Source of the DNA: Isosphaera pallida ATCC 43644
GTDB taxonomy: Bacteria; Planctomycetota; Planctomycetia; Isosphaerales; Isosphaeraceae
Length of the DNA: 64,000 bases
Direction of reading: 5' to 3'
Assembly: GCF_000186345.1 (NCBI RefSeq)
Contig: NC_014962.1
Location: 4,616,450-4,680,449 of the forward strand
Positions 1-9,035 of this stretch are shown piece after piece. Below the pieces are notes generated by a model. The model saw only the letters and a program-made list of their open reading frames with translations. It did not search any database and was not told where the DNA came from. Position 1 is the first letter of the stretch. Each line of letters opens with the position of its first letter. The position numbers were made by a program, and so were the translations under genes.

Positions 1-31
1 CGCGTCAAGCGATCTGAATCGATCCCTCGTC

Positions 32-3000
32 TCAGCGTCGAGGCGCGGCCTCCGCAGGCAGCGTGGAGGGGGTAGGCGAGCCACCCTCCAGAGCCGACTT
101 GGACAGACTGCTTCGATAAGCCCGCACTCGGTCGCGGAGTGCCGCGGGGATGTTGCCCCGTAACCCTTCGGAGAGGCCCCTCACGTTATCCTGCGGCAGA
201 GTTCCGCCGGCGCGGTTGGTGCGGGTACTGATCGTCGAGCCAGGACCGGTTCCCGGCACCGTGCGGTTGGGGTCGAAGGTCGGTTCCGGTCCCGTTGCCT
301 GTGCGTCGATTTCACCGCCGGGCAAGGCTTGGCGCTGAGGAGCCCCCTCATAACGCTTGACGAACTGCTCCAAAGCCTGACGAGACAATCCAGTGTCACG
401 TTCGAGTTGGCGGAGTTCGTCGGGGTTGGAAAGAGCTTCTTTCAAGCGTCTTAGGTTGACCGGGTTCTTGGTGGTGTCGGGAGCCACCGGGGAAGGGCCG
501 GTGTTGGGAGGCTCACCAGGATTGACCCGCGCCGCGTCGGGATCAAGTTGCCGCTCCTTAGGCTGGAACGGGTTATCGCCCGGCTCGCGGTTCGGCATCC
601 CTCCCGACTTGGAGTCAGCCCCCCGCCCCGGTTGGTCGGACGGTTCTCCATCTGGAGCCTGGCCTTGGTCTGGTTGCCCACCCTGACGACCCGGCTGGTT
701 GGCCTGTCCCTCTCCCGGCTGGTTGGGTTGACCCTGCCCTGGTTGATTGACCCGCTGTTGCCGACCTCCTGACTCGCCGGACGGATTGGGTTGTCCCTCC
801 GACTGACCTTTCGGATCGCCCTGGCCACCACGCTCCTGCTGAGCTTTGGGATCAGCTTGGCGATCGTTCATCTGCTCAGTTCGCTCGCCCTGACCCTGAC
901 CACCACGCTCCTGCTGAGCCTTGGGATCAGCTTGGCGATCGTTCATCTGCTCAGCACGCTCGCCCTGGCCCTGACCGCCACGCTCCTGCTGAGCTTTGGG
1001 ATCAGCTTGTTGAGCTTGACCACCACGCTCCTGCTGAGCTTTGGGATCAGCTTGGCCCTGACCGCCACGCTCCTGCTGAGCTTTGGGATCAGCTTGGCGA
1101 TCGTTCATCTGCTCAGTTCGCTCGCCTTGACCCTGACCACCACGCTCTTGCTGAGCTTTGGGATCAGCTTGTTGAGCTTGACCGCCACGCTCTTGCTGAG
1201 CTTTGGGATCAGCTTGACCCTGACCACCACGCTCCTGCTGAGCTTTGGGATCAGCTTGGCGATCGTTCATCTGCTCAGTACGCTCGCCCTGGCCCTGACC
1301 ACCACGCTCCTGCTGAGCCTTGGGATCAGCTTGACCCTGACCGCCACGCTCCTGCTGAGCTTTGGGATCAGCTTGGCGATCGTTCATCTGCTCAGTACGC
1401 TCGCCCTGGCCCTGACCACCACGCTCCTGCTGAGCCTTGGGGTCAGCTTGTTGAGCTTGGCCGCCCCGCTCCTGTTGAGCTTTGGGATCGGCTTGGCGAT
1501 CGTTCATCTGCTCAGCACGCTCGCCCTGGCCCTGACCACCACGCTCCTGCTGGGCTTTGGGATCAGCTTGTTGAGCTTGGCCACCACGCTCCTGCTGAGC
1601 TTTGGGATCGGCTTGGCGATCGTTCATCTGCTCAGTTCGCTCGCCCTGACCCTGACCACCACGCTCCTGCTGAGCCTTGGGATCAGCTTGGCGATCGTTC
1701 ATCTGCTCAGTACGCTCGCCCTGGCCCTGACCACCACGCTCCTGCTGAGCCTTGGGATCGGCTTGGCGATCGTTCATCTGCTCAGCACGCTCGCCTTGAC
1801 CCTGACCACCACGCTCCTGCTGAGCTTTGGGATCGGCTTGGCCCTGGCCACCACGCTCCTGTTGAGCTTTGGGATCAGCTTGTTGAGCTTGACCGCCACG
1901 CTCTTGCTGAGCTTTGGGATCAGCTTGACCCTGACCACCACGCTCCTGCTGAGCTTTGGGATCAGCTTGGCGATCGTTCATCTGCTCAGTTCGCTCGCCT
2001 TGACCCTGACCACCACGCTCTTGCTGAGCTTTGGGATCAGCTTGGCCCTGGCCACCACGCTCTTGCTGAGCTTTGGGATCGGCTTGGCCCTGACCACCAC
2101 GCTCCTGCTGAGCTTTGGGATCAGCTTGTTGAGCTTGACCGCCACGCTCTTGCTGAGCTTTGGGATCGGCTTGACCCTGACCGCCACGCTCCTGCTGAGC
2201 TTTGGGATCAGCTTGGCGATCATTCATTTGCTCATTGCGTTCGCCCTGACCGCCACGCTCCTGCTGGGCTTTGGGATCAGCTTGTTGAGCTTGGCCGCCC
2301 CGCTCCTGTTGAGCTTTGGGATCAGCTTGTTGAGCTTGGCCACCACGCTCCTGCTGAGCTTTGGGATCGGCTTGGCGATCGTTCATCTGCTCAGTACGCT
2401 CGCCCTGGCCCTGACCACCACGCTCCTGCTGAGCCTTGGGGTCAGCTTGTTGAGCTTGGCCGCCCCGCTCCTGCTGAGCTTTGGGGTCAGCTTGGCGATC
2501 ATTCATTTGCTCATTGCGTTCGCCTTGGCCGCCCCGCTCCTGTTGGGCTTTGGGATCGGCTTGGCCCTGACCGCCCCGCTCCTGCTGAGCTTTGGGATCG
2601 GCTTGGCGATCATTCATTTGCTCATTGCGTTCGCCTTGGCCGCCCCGCTCCTGCTGAGTCGGGTCGTTAGGCTGGGGCGAACGGGGTTCGTTGTCGCGCG
2701 AAGGATCGGCTTGACCCTGGCCTCCCTGCGACTCGGGTGGGGTGTCGCCTCGGTTTGCGTTTCGGTTTTGATCCAGTTTAGAGAGCGCGTCCTGCAACTT
2801 CTGACGCTGTTCGGGAGTCAGGTCGTTGGGGTCGGGGCCGGAGTCGCTCTGGTCACGAGGGGCAGGGTTGGAACCCTCGCCCGGAGGATTGGAACCACGT
2901 GAGAGCTCATCGGTCCGGGGATCGCCGGGATTGCGATCCATGCTGTTGTTGGGTTGGGGTTGGGCGTTGGAATCGGTCTGTCCTTGTCCCTCGCCGCCGG

Positions 3001-4969
3001 GTTGACCCTGGTTGGGGCGGGAATCCGAATCATTCGGGTTGGGTTGGGCCTCGGGATCGCCCGGTTGACGGTCGGCGCCCTGATTGGGCTGATTCTGCCG
3101 ACCTTGGTTGTCGCCTTGTTGAGGTTGGTTGTTGCGACCATCCTGGGGTGGCGGTTGCGGTTGAGGGTTAGCGTCCTGCTCCTGGCCGATTTGGTTGGGA
3201 TTGTCTTGAGGCGGTTGCGGTTGGGGGTTGGCGTCCCGCTCCTGGCCCCCCTGAGGTTGGTTTTGAGGTTGCGGTTGGGGGTTGGCGTCGTTTTGGGGAT
3301 TGCCCTGCTGGTCCTGCTCGTCGTTGAGTTGCTGTTCGCGTTCCTTGCGCTCAGGTTCAGGCAGCGGTTCGATGATTTCGAGGAGTTGTTCGATCGCCTG
3401 CTGGTTGGGTTCGGGACGACGCACATCGGTAGCTGAGAGTTGATAGACCACCTTGTCGCCGACGTTCAGGGGAAGTTCAGCGAGGTTGACCACGGTGTCG
3501 CGGCGATACTTGGCGGGTGGAGTCTTGGGAACCGGCTGAAGTTCGGCCAGCAGGTTGCGGGCAGGGGCCAGCGGCTTGCCGTCTCTCTTGAAAACCAGCA
3601 CCAAGTCGCGCAGGCCGAAGTCGTCGGAAGCTTCGATCCCGAGTTTCAGCGGGGCATTAGCCGGGATCTGAATGACGGGGGGCGGTTCAATGAACTTCAG
3701 CGCCGGGGGAGTATCGGGTCGCGCTACAATGTCGTAGACCACGGGACGGGGATCGATGTGGCCCTGTTCAGTGGTGAACTTAATGGTATAGGTTTGGTTG
3801 CGTTGGACCTGGAATTTGCCGGTGAGCTTGGTGGGATCCTCCCGATCGACGGTCAATTCGATGGAGGGACGTCGCGCTGGATCGGCCCCAGGGGCTTCCT
3901 CGGTGCCGGCGCGGGGACGGCTGAACTCCAGATAGGCGGAGCGGGCCGGTTGGTTGGTCTTGGCCTGGAGGTGGACCCAGGTTCCCACCAGCGCCTCGAC
4001 ATTGCCGTCCTTGAGACCTTTGCGGGGAGGGATGCCGGTGTAGTCGGGGAATTCCAGATCGAGCGTAAGGGTCTCGACACGGGGAGCGGGGGCGACTTCG
4101 ACCCGATAGAGCCGAGTCTTGCCGTCGCCCGCAGTCATGTAGTAATAAACATCTTGCTGGACGTTGCGGAGGGTGGTCCGCCAGGGGTCATAACGGTTAG
4201 CGCCGCGCTCCATTTCCAGGCGGGCGAATGGTTCGGCGGGGTCGATAGCGGTGTGCAAGAAGACTTTGGAAGGCTGGGCACCCTGGGTTTCGACGGCGAA
4301 TTCGACATCCTGGCCAGCAACCACGCGGGCCTTCCGGGGGTCGTCGCCGGGCTGGACGCCGACGAGACGGGTTTGGGTGGGCCGTTCCACGTCGGCGAGG
4401 AAGGCGCGTCGGGCCGAGTCAAGGATGCTCTTGGGAGTCAACCAGGCGTAGAGGCAGAACAACACGATGATGGCGGACAAAGCGTAGATGGCGTGGGTCA
4501 GCCGGTTCTGGTTGACGACCGACTCGATGCGGATTTCGGCTAGGTCTTTGACCGCTTTGGTCTCGACGGCGCGAAGGGCGGCGGTGACCTTTTCCTCCGT
4601 CTCGTGTTCCCGAAGGTAGAGGTACGTGATCAGGTTGTTTTTAAACCGGGGGTCGGCGTCCTCGATGGTCTTGGCGGCGTAGAGACGGTTGACCGAGCTG
4701 ATGAGGGGCCGGACGATGGACCATGCGGCGTAGAGACCGCCCAAGATTCCCGCCAGCACCAGGATCGTTAGGCGAATCTCCCGCGACAGGCCGACGACAT
4801 GATCTAGCACCACCTCGATGAACAGAAGACCCAAGGCGGCCGCGGCCAGGACGACGGTGGCCGTGGCCAGGTCGGTCAGCTTGATGCGGCGGCGGGTTTC
4901 ACGAATCTGATGGTCGATGAACTGATCATAGTCCATCAACTTAACTTGCTCGGGCGTGCCCACGGCCAT
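32..4969 (-). CDS. Giant membrane-anchored protein with Q/N/P-rich region and long tandem repeat array (DUF4175-like N-terminus)
   Basis: About 1645 residues. The start is placed at the ATG ending at 4969 because a GGGAGGG ribosome site lies about 10 nt upstream; a longer reading to 5047 is open but lacks support. The N-terminal 200 residues hold two membrane segments near residues 40-90 and a third near 160-180. They are followed by a roughly 350-residue beta-rich extracytoplasmic part. A Q/N/P-rich stretch comes next, then about 32 copies of the core ADPKAQQERGGQ separated by three linker types, then a Pro/Gly-rich region and a helical C-terminus. The N-terminal part resembles DUF4175-type planctomycete proteins that often sit near MoxR/VWA genes, but those neighbours would lie outside this window. 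The biochemical role is unknown. The repeat part is very hydrophilic and probably disordered outside the membrane. Confidence is high for the gene and low for function. Confidence 0.85.
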   Translation of the reverse strand: MAVGTPEQVKLMDYDQFIDHQIRETRRRIKLTDLATATVVLAAAALGLLFIEVVLDHVVGLSREIRLTILVLAGILGGLYAAWSIVRPLISSVNRLYAAKTIEDADPRFKNNLITYLYLREHETEEKVTAALRAVETKAVKDLAEIRIESVVNQNRLTHAIYALSAIIVLFCLYAWLTPKSILDSARRAFLADVERPTQTRLVGVQPGDDPRKARVVAGQDVEFAVETQGAQPSKVFLHTAIDPAEPFARLEMERGANRYDPWRTTLRNVQQDVYYYMTAGDGKTRLYRVEVAPAPRVETLTLDLEFPDYTGIPPRKGLKDGNVEALVGTWVHLQAKTNQPARSAYLEFSRPRAGTEEAPGADPARRPSIELTVDREDPTKLTGKFQVQRNQTYTIKFTTEQGHIDPRPVVYDIVARPDTPPALKFIEPPPVIQIPANAPLKLGIEASDDFGLRDLVLVFKRDGKPLAPARNLLAELQPVPKTPPAKYRRDTVVNLAELPLNVGDKVVYQLSATDVRRPEPNQQAIEQLLEIIEPLPEPERKEREQQLNDEQDQQGNPQNDANPQPQPQNQPQGGQERDANPQPQPPQDNPNQIGQEQDANPQPQPPPQDGRNNQPQQGDNQGRQNQPNQGADRQPGDPEAQPNPNDSDSRPNQGQPGGEGQGQTDSNAQPQPNNSMDRNPGDPRTDELSRGSNPPGEGSNPAPRDQSDSGPDPNDLTPEQRQKLQDALSKLDQNRNANRGDTPPESQGGQGQADPSRDNEPRSPQPNDPTQQERGGQGERNEQMNDRQADPKAQQERGGQGQADPKAQQERGGQGERNEQMNDRQADPKAQQERGGQAQQADPKAQQERGGQGQGERTEQMNDRQADPKAQQERGGQAQQADPKAQQERGGQAQQADPKAQQERGGQGERNEQMNDRQADPKAQQERGGQGQADPKAQQERGGQAQQADPKAQQERGGQGQADPKAQQERGGQGQADPKAQQERGGQGQGERTEQMNDRQADPKAQQERGGQGQADPKAQQERGGQAQQADPKAQQERGGQGQADPKAQQERGGQGQGERAEQMNDRQADPKAQQERGGQGQGERTEQMNDRQADPKAQQERGGQGQGERTEQMNDRQADPKAQQERGGQAQQADPKAQQERGGQGQGERAEQMNDRQADPKAQQERGGQAQQADPKAQQERGGQGQGERTEQMNDRQADPKAQQERGGQGQADPKAQQERGGQGQGERTEQMNDRQADPKAQQERGGQGQADPKAQQERGGQAQQADPKAQQERGGQGQGERTEQMNDRQADPKAQQERGGQGQADPKAQQERGGQAQQADPKAQQERGGQGQGERAEQMNDRQADPKAQQERGGQGQGERTEQMNDRQADPKAQQERGGQGDPKGQSEGQPNPSGESGGRQQRVNQPGQGQPNQPGEGQANQPGRQGGQPDQGQAPDGEPSDQPGRGADSKSGGMPNREPGDNPFQPKERQLDPDAARVNPGEPPNTGPSPVAPDTTKNPVNLRRLKEALSNPDELRQLERDTGLSRQALEQFVKRYEGAPQRQALPGGEIDAQATGPEPTFDPNRTVPGTGPGSTISTRTNRAGGTLPQDNVRGLSEGLRGNIPAALRDRVRAYRSSLSKSALEGGSPTPSTLPAEAAPRR
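810..2665 (-). repeat. Coding tandem repeat array, ~32 copies of a 36-bp core with 3 linker types
   Basis: On the minus strand each unit encodes ADPKAQQERGGQ followed by one of three linkers: GQ, AQQ, or GQGERxEQMNDRQ with x being T, A or N. Two copies use a shorter GERNEQMNDRQ form. This gives unit lengths of about 42, 45 and 75 bp in mosaic order. Copies differ mainly at synonymous sites, for example GGATCA, GGATCG and GGGTCA on the plus strand. Every unit is a multiple of three, so the frame is preserved. The first unit (plus-strand end near 2665) is degenerate. Confidence 0.9.
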
Positions 4970-5446
4970 ACCAGCGGCCCTCCCGGCGTCGGCGATCCGT
5001 TCCGTCGCACGGGTCGCGTGCGGCGCGCGCGGTCTCGCTCGCCTCATGTCGTGTCGTCTTAGGTCGAGTTCGATCGGGTGTGATCGAAGGCGGAAACGGG
5101 ATCGCAGTCCAATCCAGGGAGGGTGATGACCACTGACGAACTTCCTTCGGGCGAATCGCGGACTCCTCCCCCTGAGGCTGACATCTTATCCATTATAGGG
5201 GTCCCGTCAGGGGAGACCATCCCCCGAGATCGTCCGTGCTGCCGCGGGGCCGCGCTGAGTGGACGCCGTCAAACTGGAGGTCAACCCAGTGAGGAACTTG
5301 GTTGACCCGTTGAAAACGTCTCATCCTGCCCGGCCTTTGGAGCCGATCCTCAAAATTGCTGCGATTGGTTCTATTGGATTGGGATTGTCGTGCGGGGATG
5401 AGACCAATCGAGCTTGGTGAAGAGCCGTCGCACAAGGGAGTGGGCG
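4970..5446. other. Divergent intergenic region between the repeat protein and the ATP-grasp gene
   Basis: This stretch of about 480 bp separates two divergently transcribed genes and must hold both promoters. I see no convincing -35/-10 pair, RNA gene or strong hairpin. The only clear elements are the two flanking ribosome sites: GGGAGGG read on the minus strand near 4980, and AAGGGAG at about 5435-5441. Confidence 0.5.
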
Positions 5447-6493
5447 ATGATGGCGGAGTCGGCACGCGCCGAGGCCGGGGGGCGTTTAGCGTTGGTGGTC
5501 GGTTCAAACCGCGCCACGCGGGCCGAAGCGCGGGCGCTGGGCTGGACTCTGACCACGTTGGGCTGGAGTGTCGCTCCGATCCTTCTGGGTTCGCCAGTGA
5601 GTCAACGGGTGCTGGCCGGGCGGATCGCCGCGACCCGGGCCGATGTGGCGCTGATCCGCGACGACCAGGCCACGCGGTTGGAACTGGCGACCTGGCGGCG
5701 TTTGGAGGCAGTGGGGATTCCAATTGTGGGCGGCGGGGCGGCCCTGGCCGCTTTGGGAGCCTCGGCGGGTTTGGCGGGCCGAGCCCGCTTGCTTACGATG
5801 CTGAGGGCCGCGGGATTGCCCACGCCGAGTTGGTTGCGACCCAGTCCGCGCGCCGAACTGGTCTTCGACTTGGACACAAGCGCGTCGTCGGCGACCGCCT
5901 GGTTAGTTCGTCGAGCTTCCTCCGAGGACCCCCTCGCCGACGCGGGCGATCCCGAACCCTGTCGTAACTTGGAGCGGGCCTATGAGATGGTCGCGCGCTG
6001 GGGTGGCGACTGGTTGATCGAGGAGTTCATCGAGGGACGGGAGTTTCAAATCGCCTGGTCGCCAGAGGCGAGTTCCGAGCGGCTTTGGACCGTTGGCGAA
6101 CTGGTTCATCACCAACTCCAAGCTCACCCCGACGCTTGGTCGCAACCTGGTCCCTGGGCGCTGCGGACTCAACGGGCACGTCGGTTCCCGGGAGCGTTGG
6201 AGGATCGCTCGTCCCGTTGGATTTGCCCTGCAGTGGTAGAGGATGACCAGGCGCGGATGCTGAAACGCTTGACCGAGGCGGCCGCGCGGGCGGTGGGGTG
6301 CGTCGATCCCGCGTTGGTGACCATCCGTTGGGATCGTTCTGGTCACCCCCGCGTGGTCGGAGTCGACCTCCGGCCCGATCTGGGCCCCGGGAGCGTTTGG
6401 GCTCGGTTGGTCCGCGCGTCCGGCCTGAGTTATCGAGCCGCCTTGAGTCGCCTGCTAAACCGACGGCGCGGGGCCAACCGTCACGCCGCCTAG
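5447..6493 (+). CDS. ATP-grasp protein, D-Ala-D-Ala ligase-like, with altered metal site
   Basis: About 348 residues. The ATG at 5447 is chosen because AAGGGAG lies 6 nt upstream; a TTG at 5414 is less likely. The N-terminal part (RLALVVGSNRATRAEARALG) matches the first subdomain of D-alanine-D-alanine ligases. The middle has WLIEEFIEGREF, the typical ATP-grasp segment whose acidic residues contact the nucleotide. The C-terminal block reads VTIRWD...VVGVDLRPDLGPGS, where active ligases have a D-x-R...E-I-N-x-x-P-G-L pattern. The metal-binding Asp, Glu and Asn therefore appear replaced by Thr, Asp and Arg. It may use another substrate or may have lost ligase activity. It is transcribed alone, and no mur or fts gene is nearby. 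Family assignment is fairly sure and substrate is unknown. Confidence 0.75.
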   Translation: MMAESARAEAGGRLALVVGSNRATRAEARALGWTLTTLGWSVAPILLGSPVSQRVLAGRIAATRADVALIRDDQATRLELATWRRLEAVGIPIVGGGAALAALGASAGLAGRARLLTMLRAAGLPTPSWLRPSPRAELVFDLDTSASSATAWLVRRASSEDPLADAGDPEPCRNLERAYEMVARWGGDWLIEEFIEGREFQIAWSPEASSERLWTVGELVHHQLQAHPDAWSQPGPWALRTQRARRFPGALEDRSSRWICPAVVEDDQARMLKRLTEAAARAVGCVDPALVTIRWDRSGHPRVVGVDLRPDLGPGSVWARLVRASGLSYRAALSRLLNRRRGANRHAA

Positions 6494-6520
6494 CCCCGGC
6501 GCACAGGTCAAGTGTGCCGC

Positions 6521-7471
6521 TCAGTTCCTACGACGACCGGAGCCCGAGTTGTCCGATGGGACACGGCCATCGCCATCGGTTTTGGGAACCCCGGTTGAAG
6601 CAGGCGGGTTAGCGAGGTTTTCAAAGATCAGGATATGCTGCCACGGGAGGAAGTCGAGTTTCTCGGCGAGCCGAAATCCCTGAGGCTCGATTTCCTTACG
6701 CATCTGAGCCACGGTCATTTTATGTTCCTCCTTGATGGGCACGTTAGGGTCTTCGGCGCGGAATTCGACCAACACCAGCCGTCCGTCCGGCTTGAGGGCG
6801 GCCTTAATGTCCTTGAGCAGCGCTTCGGGGTTGGCAGCTTCGTGATACACGTCCACCATCAACACCAGATCGACCGCCCCTTTGGGCAATTTGGCGTCGT
6901 CGTGGGTGCAAACCACTGGCTTGACGTTGGTGAGCCGCGCTTGGCGGACATTGTTGCGAAGGAGTTGAATCATCTGCGGCTGAACATCGGTGGCAATGAC
7001 GGTTCCCGTAGGACCAACCAGGCGGGCGAGCCGCAGGGTGTGGAAGCCCGCCCCAGCTCCCACGTCGGCCACGACCATGCCCGGCTTGATCTTCAGGGCG
7101 GCGAGCATTTCGTCGGGCCGTTCCTCGGCGATCCGCTCGGGACGGAACAGCCAAGGCGCGCCCAGGTAGGACATCACGTCAGCGATTTCCCGGCCCATAT
7201 AGGTTTTGCCGGTGTGGCGGTGGGCCGGACGGCGAATCGAGCTGGGCTTGCGTCCCTTGGTCTTCGCGTCGTGGTCGTGATCGTCGTCGTCGTGGTCGTG
7301 GTCCGGCTTAGCGTCGGGCGGTTGGGTCGTCGGGGAGGCGGCGGGCGGGTCGTCGAGCAGGGCGGAGGCGTTCAAAGGAGCCAACAGCGTGATTGACCAC
7401 GTCAACAACACAGCGGAGACCCAAGCCGTCCAACTACGGAAGCGAATATAATCTTGAGTGAGTGGCGACAT
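6521..7471 (-). CDS. Exported class I SAM-dependent methyltransferase with His/Asp-rich linker
   Basis: 316 residues, with GGGAGG about 10 nt upstream of the start. Residues 1-38 look like a signal peptide (polar start, hydrophobic core VSAVLLTWSITLLAPL, then a small-residue end). Next is a linker with the run HDHDDDDHDHD, a likely metal-binding patch. The catalytic part has motif I VADVGAGAGFHTLRLARLVG, an acidic motif II region (IATDVQPQM) and VDLVLMVDVYHEAANPEALL, as in small-molecule or UbiE-like Rossmann methyltransferases. The usual donor S-adenosylmethionine is cytoplasmic, so export is puzzling unless the planctomycete membrane layout provides it or the segment acts as a membrane anchor. 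It converges on the ATP-grasp gene. The substrate is unknown. Confidence 0.8.
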   Translation of the reverse strand: MSPLTQDYIRFRSWTAWVSAVLLTWSITLLAPLNASALLDDPPAASPTTQPPDAKPDHDHDDDDHDHDAKTKGRKPSSIRRPAHRHTGKTYMGREIADVMSYLGAPWLFRPERIAEERPDEMLAALKIKPGMVVADVGAGAGFHTLRLARLVGPTGTVIATDVQPQMIQLLRNNVRQARLTNVKPVVCTHDDAKLPKGAVDLVLMVDVYHEAANPEALLKDIKAALKPDGRLVLVEFRAEDPNVPIKEEHKMTVAQMRKEIEPQGFRLAEKLDFLPWQHILIFENLANPPASTGVPKTDGDGRVPSDNSGSGRRRN

Positions 7472-7716
7472 GCGACGAACCTCCCTACCCGATTAGGGGT
7501 TGATCTCCAGTACGAAACGGAACCCGGAACGAGACGAGAACGAGGGACAAGTTCAAGCGGATGCGGGATGGCTCGGCTGGGCGCAACGGAGAGTCATCGG
7601 CTCCACGCGCCGCCACGCGGGATTCGAATCGCCCTTGCGCCAAGCGATCGGAGCGGCCTTGAGGTTCGATTGTCGCGTAACCCCCGTTGCGAGTGTGGGG
7701 CGGGATGAGATGAAGC

Positions 7717-8178
7717 TTAGGGTTGAGAGGTGGGAGAAGAGGGCGTCGCATCGGGGGGACTTTCACTCCATGCGAATGACCCGCTGGGGTTGCGACGCTC
7801 GGCGTCTTGATTGGAGCGGCCGAACGATCCATATCCGTATCCCGACCACATCGGGTGTTCGTGGAGGTCACGCTGGGTGAGGTGGTCGATCGCCTGACGA
7901 TGAAGTTCGGTGAGGTCGCGCAAATCGCGGTGGACTTGAACCCCACCCACGCTGATGGCGAGGAGGTGACCCAACATCAGCGTGGCGGCGACTGGAGCCA
8001 ATGCTTCGCGGCGAGCGCGCCCCATCCGCACGACCACCCAGGCCATCAGCACGCTCAAAACAAACGCCACCACCAACGCGCCCAAGAGTTGGTCGAGGGT
8101 GCGGTCGAGGATCACATCGCGCCAGTCGCTCAGCCACTGGGTCCAGCCGGCCCACACGGTCCACACGGTCGTCGGCAT
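7717..8178 (-). CDS. Small membrane protein of unknown function
   Basis: About 153 residues, starting at the ATG ending at 8178 (MPTTVWTVWAGWTQW); an upstream extension to 8244 is open but unlikely. Two hydrophobic segments are visible, LLGALVVAFVLSVLMAWVVV and LAPVAATLMLGHLLAISVGG. They are followed by a hydrophilic, Pro/Ser-rich tail with LRDLTELHRQAIDHLTQRD, which may form a helix. No family was recognised. It lies between the exported methyltransferase and the 8397-9035 gene on the same strand, with gaps of roughly 220-250 bp, so an operon is possible but not shown. Confidence 0.6.
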   Translation of the reverse strand: MPTTVWTVWAGWTQWLSDWRDVILDRTLDQLLGALVVAFVLSVLMAWVVVRMGRARREALAPVAATLMLGHLLAISVGGVQVHRDLRDLTELHRQAIDHLTQRDLHEHPMWSGYGYGSFGRSNQDAERRNPSGSFAWSESPPDATPSSPTSQP

Positions 8179-8396
8179 TGTGTCAGCCTCCCGGGACTTC
8201 GGCACTCGGAACATGGGGGAGCGGAATGAAGGTGAAGGTACCAAAGTTGGGAGGCGTCGTCATCGAGCCGTTTGGCTCGATTCGGTCGCCACGTTGGGGA
8301 AGGTCAAGCGAAACGCCGAAACGGGATGGGATCACTGGGGTCTACCAGAGCTTCCCTCCCAAAGCGGGTCGGGCCAGGCGTTGGGACGGGGTCGGG

Positions 8397-9035
8397 TCAA
8401 TCGTTGGCGCTGTTGGCGTGAGCGGGGCCGTCGGTCCGGGCTTCGCCGGGCAGACCCACCGCGCGGGGACCAAAGTGGCGGCGGGGACCACCCACCGGCG
8501 CGTTGGAGCCACCGGGCACTGGCAAGGGGGACGACACCGGCGCGACGACCCCGCCGCTGGGACGCGACTGATTCGGCACAGGTAGGGGAGAGGGAACCCG
8601 TGGAGGGCCGCCCGGCAACGAGGTGGGAGGCGGGATGGGCGGCGCGGGAATGCTCGCCGGTGTCGCAGCCGTCGTCGCCTCCGCGGGCGAGGTTGGCGGT
8701 TCGGGAGCGGAGTCGGTGGTCTGGGCCGTCTCGTCGGTTTGGGAGCTCTCGGTTCCTCCGCCACCGTACAGATCGTTCACCTTCTTGGTGACGACCGCCT
8801 TGTAGCCGTTGGGATCGACTCCTTTGGGGGCGGGAATCCCAATCCCCGCACAGTTGTCCAATGGGATGATCCGCACAATGCCCCGTTCTTGGTCGCCGAG
8901 CATCGCCACCCGGACATCGCCAAGTTGAGCGGTGTCCCGCCAATGGCAGCGGCTGGCCCCGCCGTCGGGCAAGTAGAGCATCACTTCGGAGAGGCCGGAC
9001 TCGTGTAGCTTGGCGAACATTTCGGAAATCTTCAT
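8397..9035 (-). CDS. Unknown planctomycete protein with proline-rich C-terminus
   Basis: 212 residues, with a strong GGAGG site about 10 nt upstream of the ATG. Residues 1-90 look like a compact soluble domain (MKISEMFAKLHESGLSEVML and later VRVAMLGDQERGIVRIIPLD). The rest is a Pro/Ala/Ser/Gly-rich tail that is probably disordered. No signal peptide or membrane segment is seen, so it should be cytoplasmic. The N-terminal pattern, with repeated small hydrophobic strands and an LPDGGASRCHW segment, did not match a family I know. Codon use and GC at third positions support real coding. Confidence 0.6.
   Translation of the reverse strand: MKISEMFAKLHESGLSEVMLYLPDGGASRCHWRDTAQLGDVRVAMLGDQERGIVRIIPLDNCAGIGIPAPKGVDPNGYKAVVTKKVNDLYGGGGTESSQTDETAQTTDSAPEPPTSPAEATTAATPASIPAPPIPPPTSLPGGPPRVPSPLPVPNQSRPSGGVVAPVSSPLPVPGGSNAPVGGPRRHFGPRAVGLPGEARTDGPAHANSAND

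Noticed and set aside
810-2665. CRISPR-like regular repeats
   Set aside because: There are no unique spacers, units are coding and variable in length, and no cas genes are nearby.
791-2902. 703-codon plus-strand open frame with Leu-rich repeats
   Set aside because: It mirrors the repeat array of the real minus-strand gene, has no ribosome site and repeats only because the units are multiples of three.
3440-4543. 367-codon plus-strand open frame
   Set aside because: It lies opposite the N-terminal half of the giant repeat protein, whose membrane segments and ribosome site are clear.
7617-7640. GATTCGAATC, resembling a tRNA T-arm
   Set aside because: No acceptor, D or anticodon stem can be built around it.
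7982-8791. 269-codon plus-strand open frame
   Set aside because: It crosses two minus-strand genes with ribosome sites, and its translation is Arg/Pro/Ser-rich without family resemblance.
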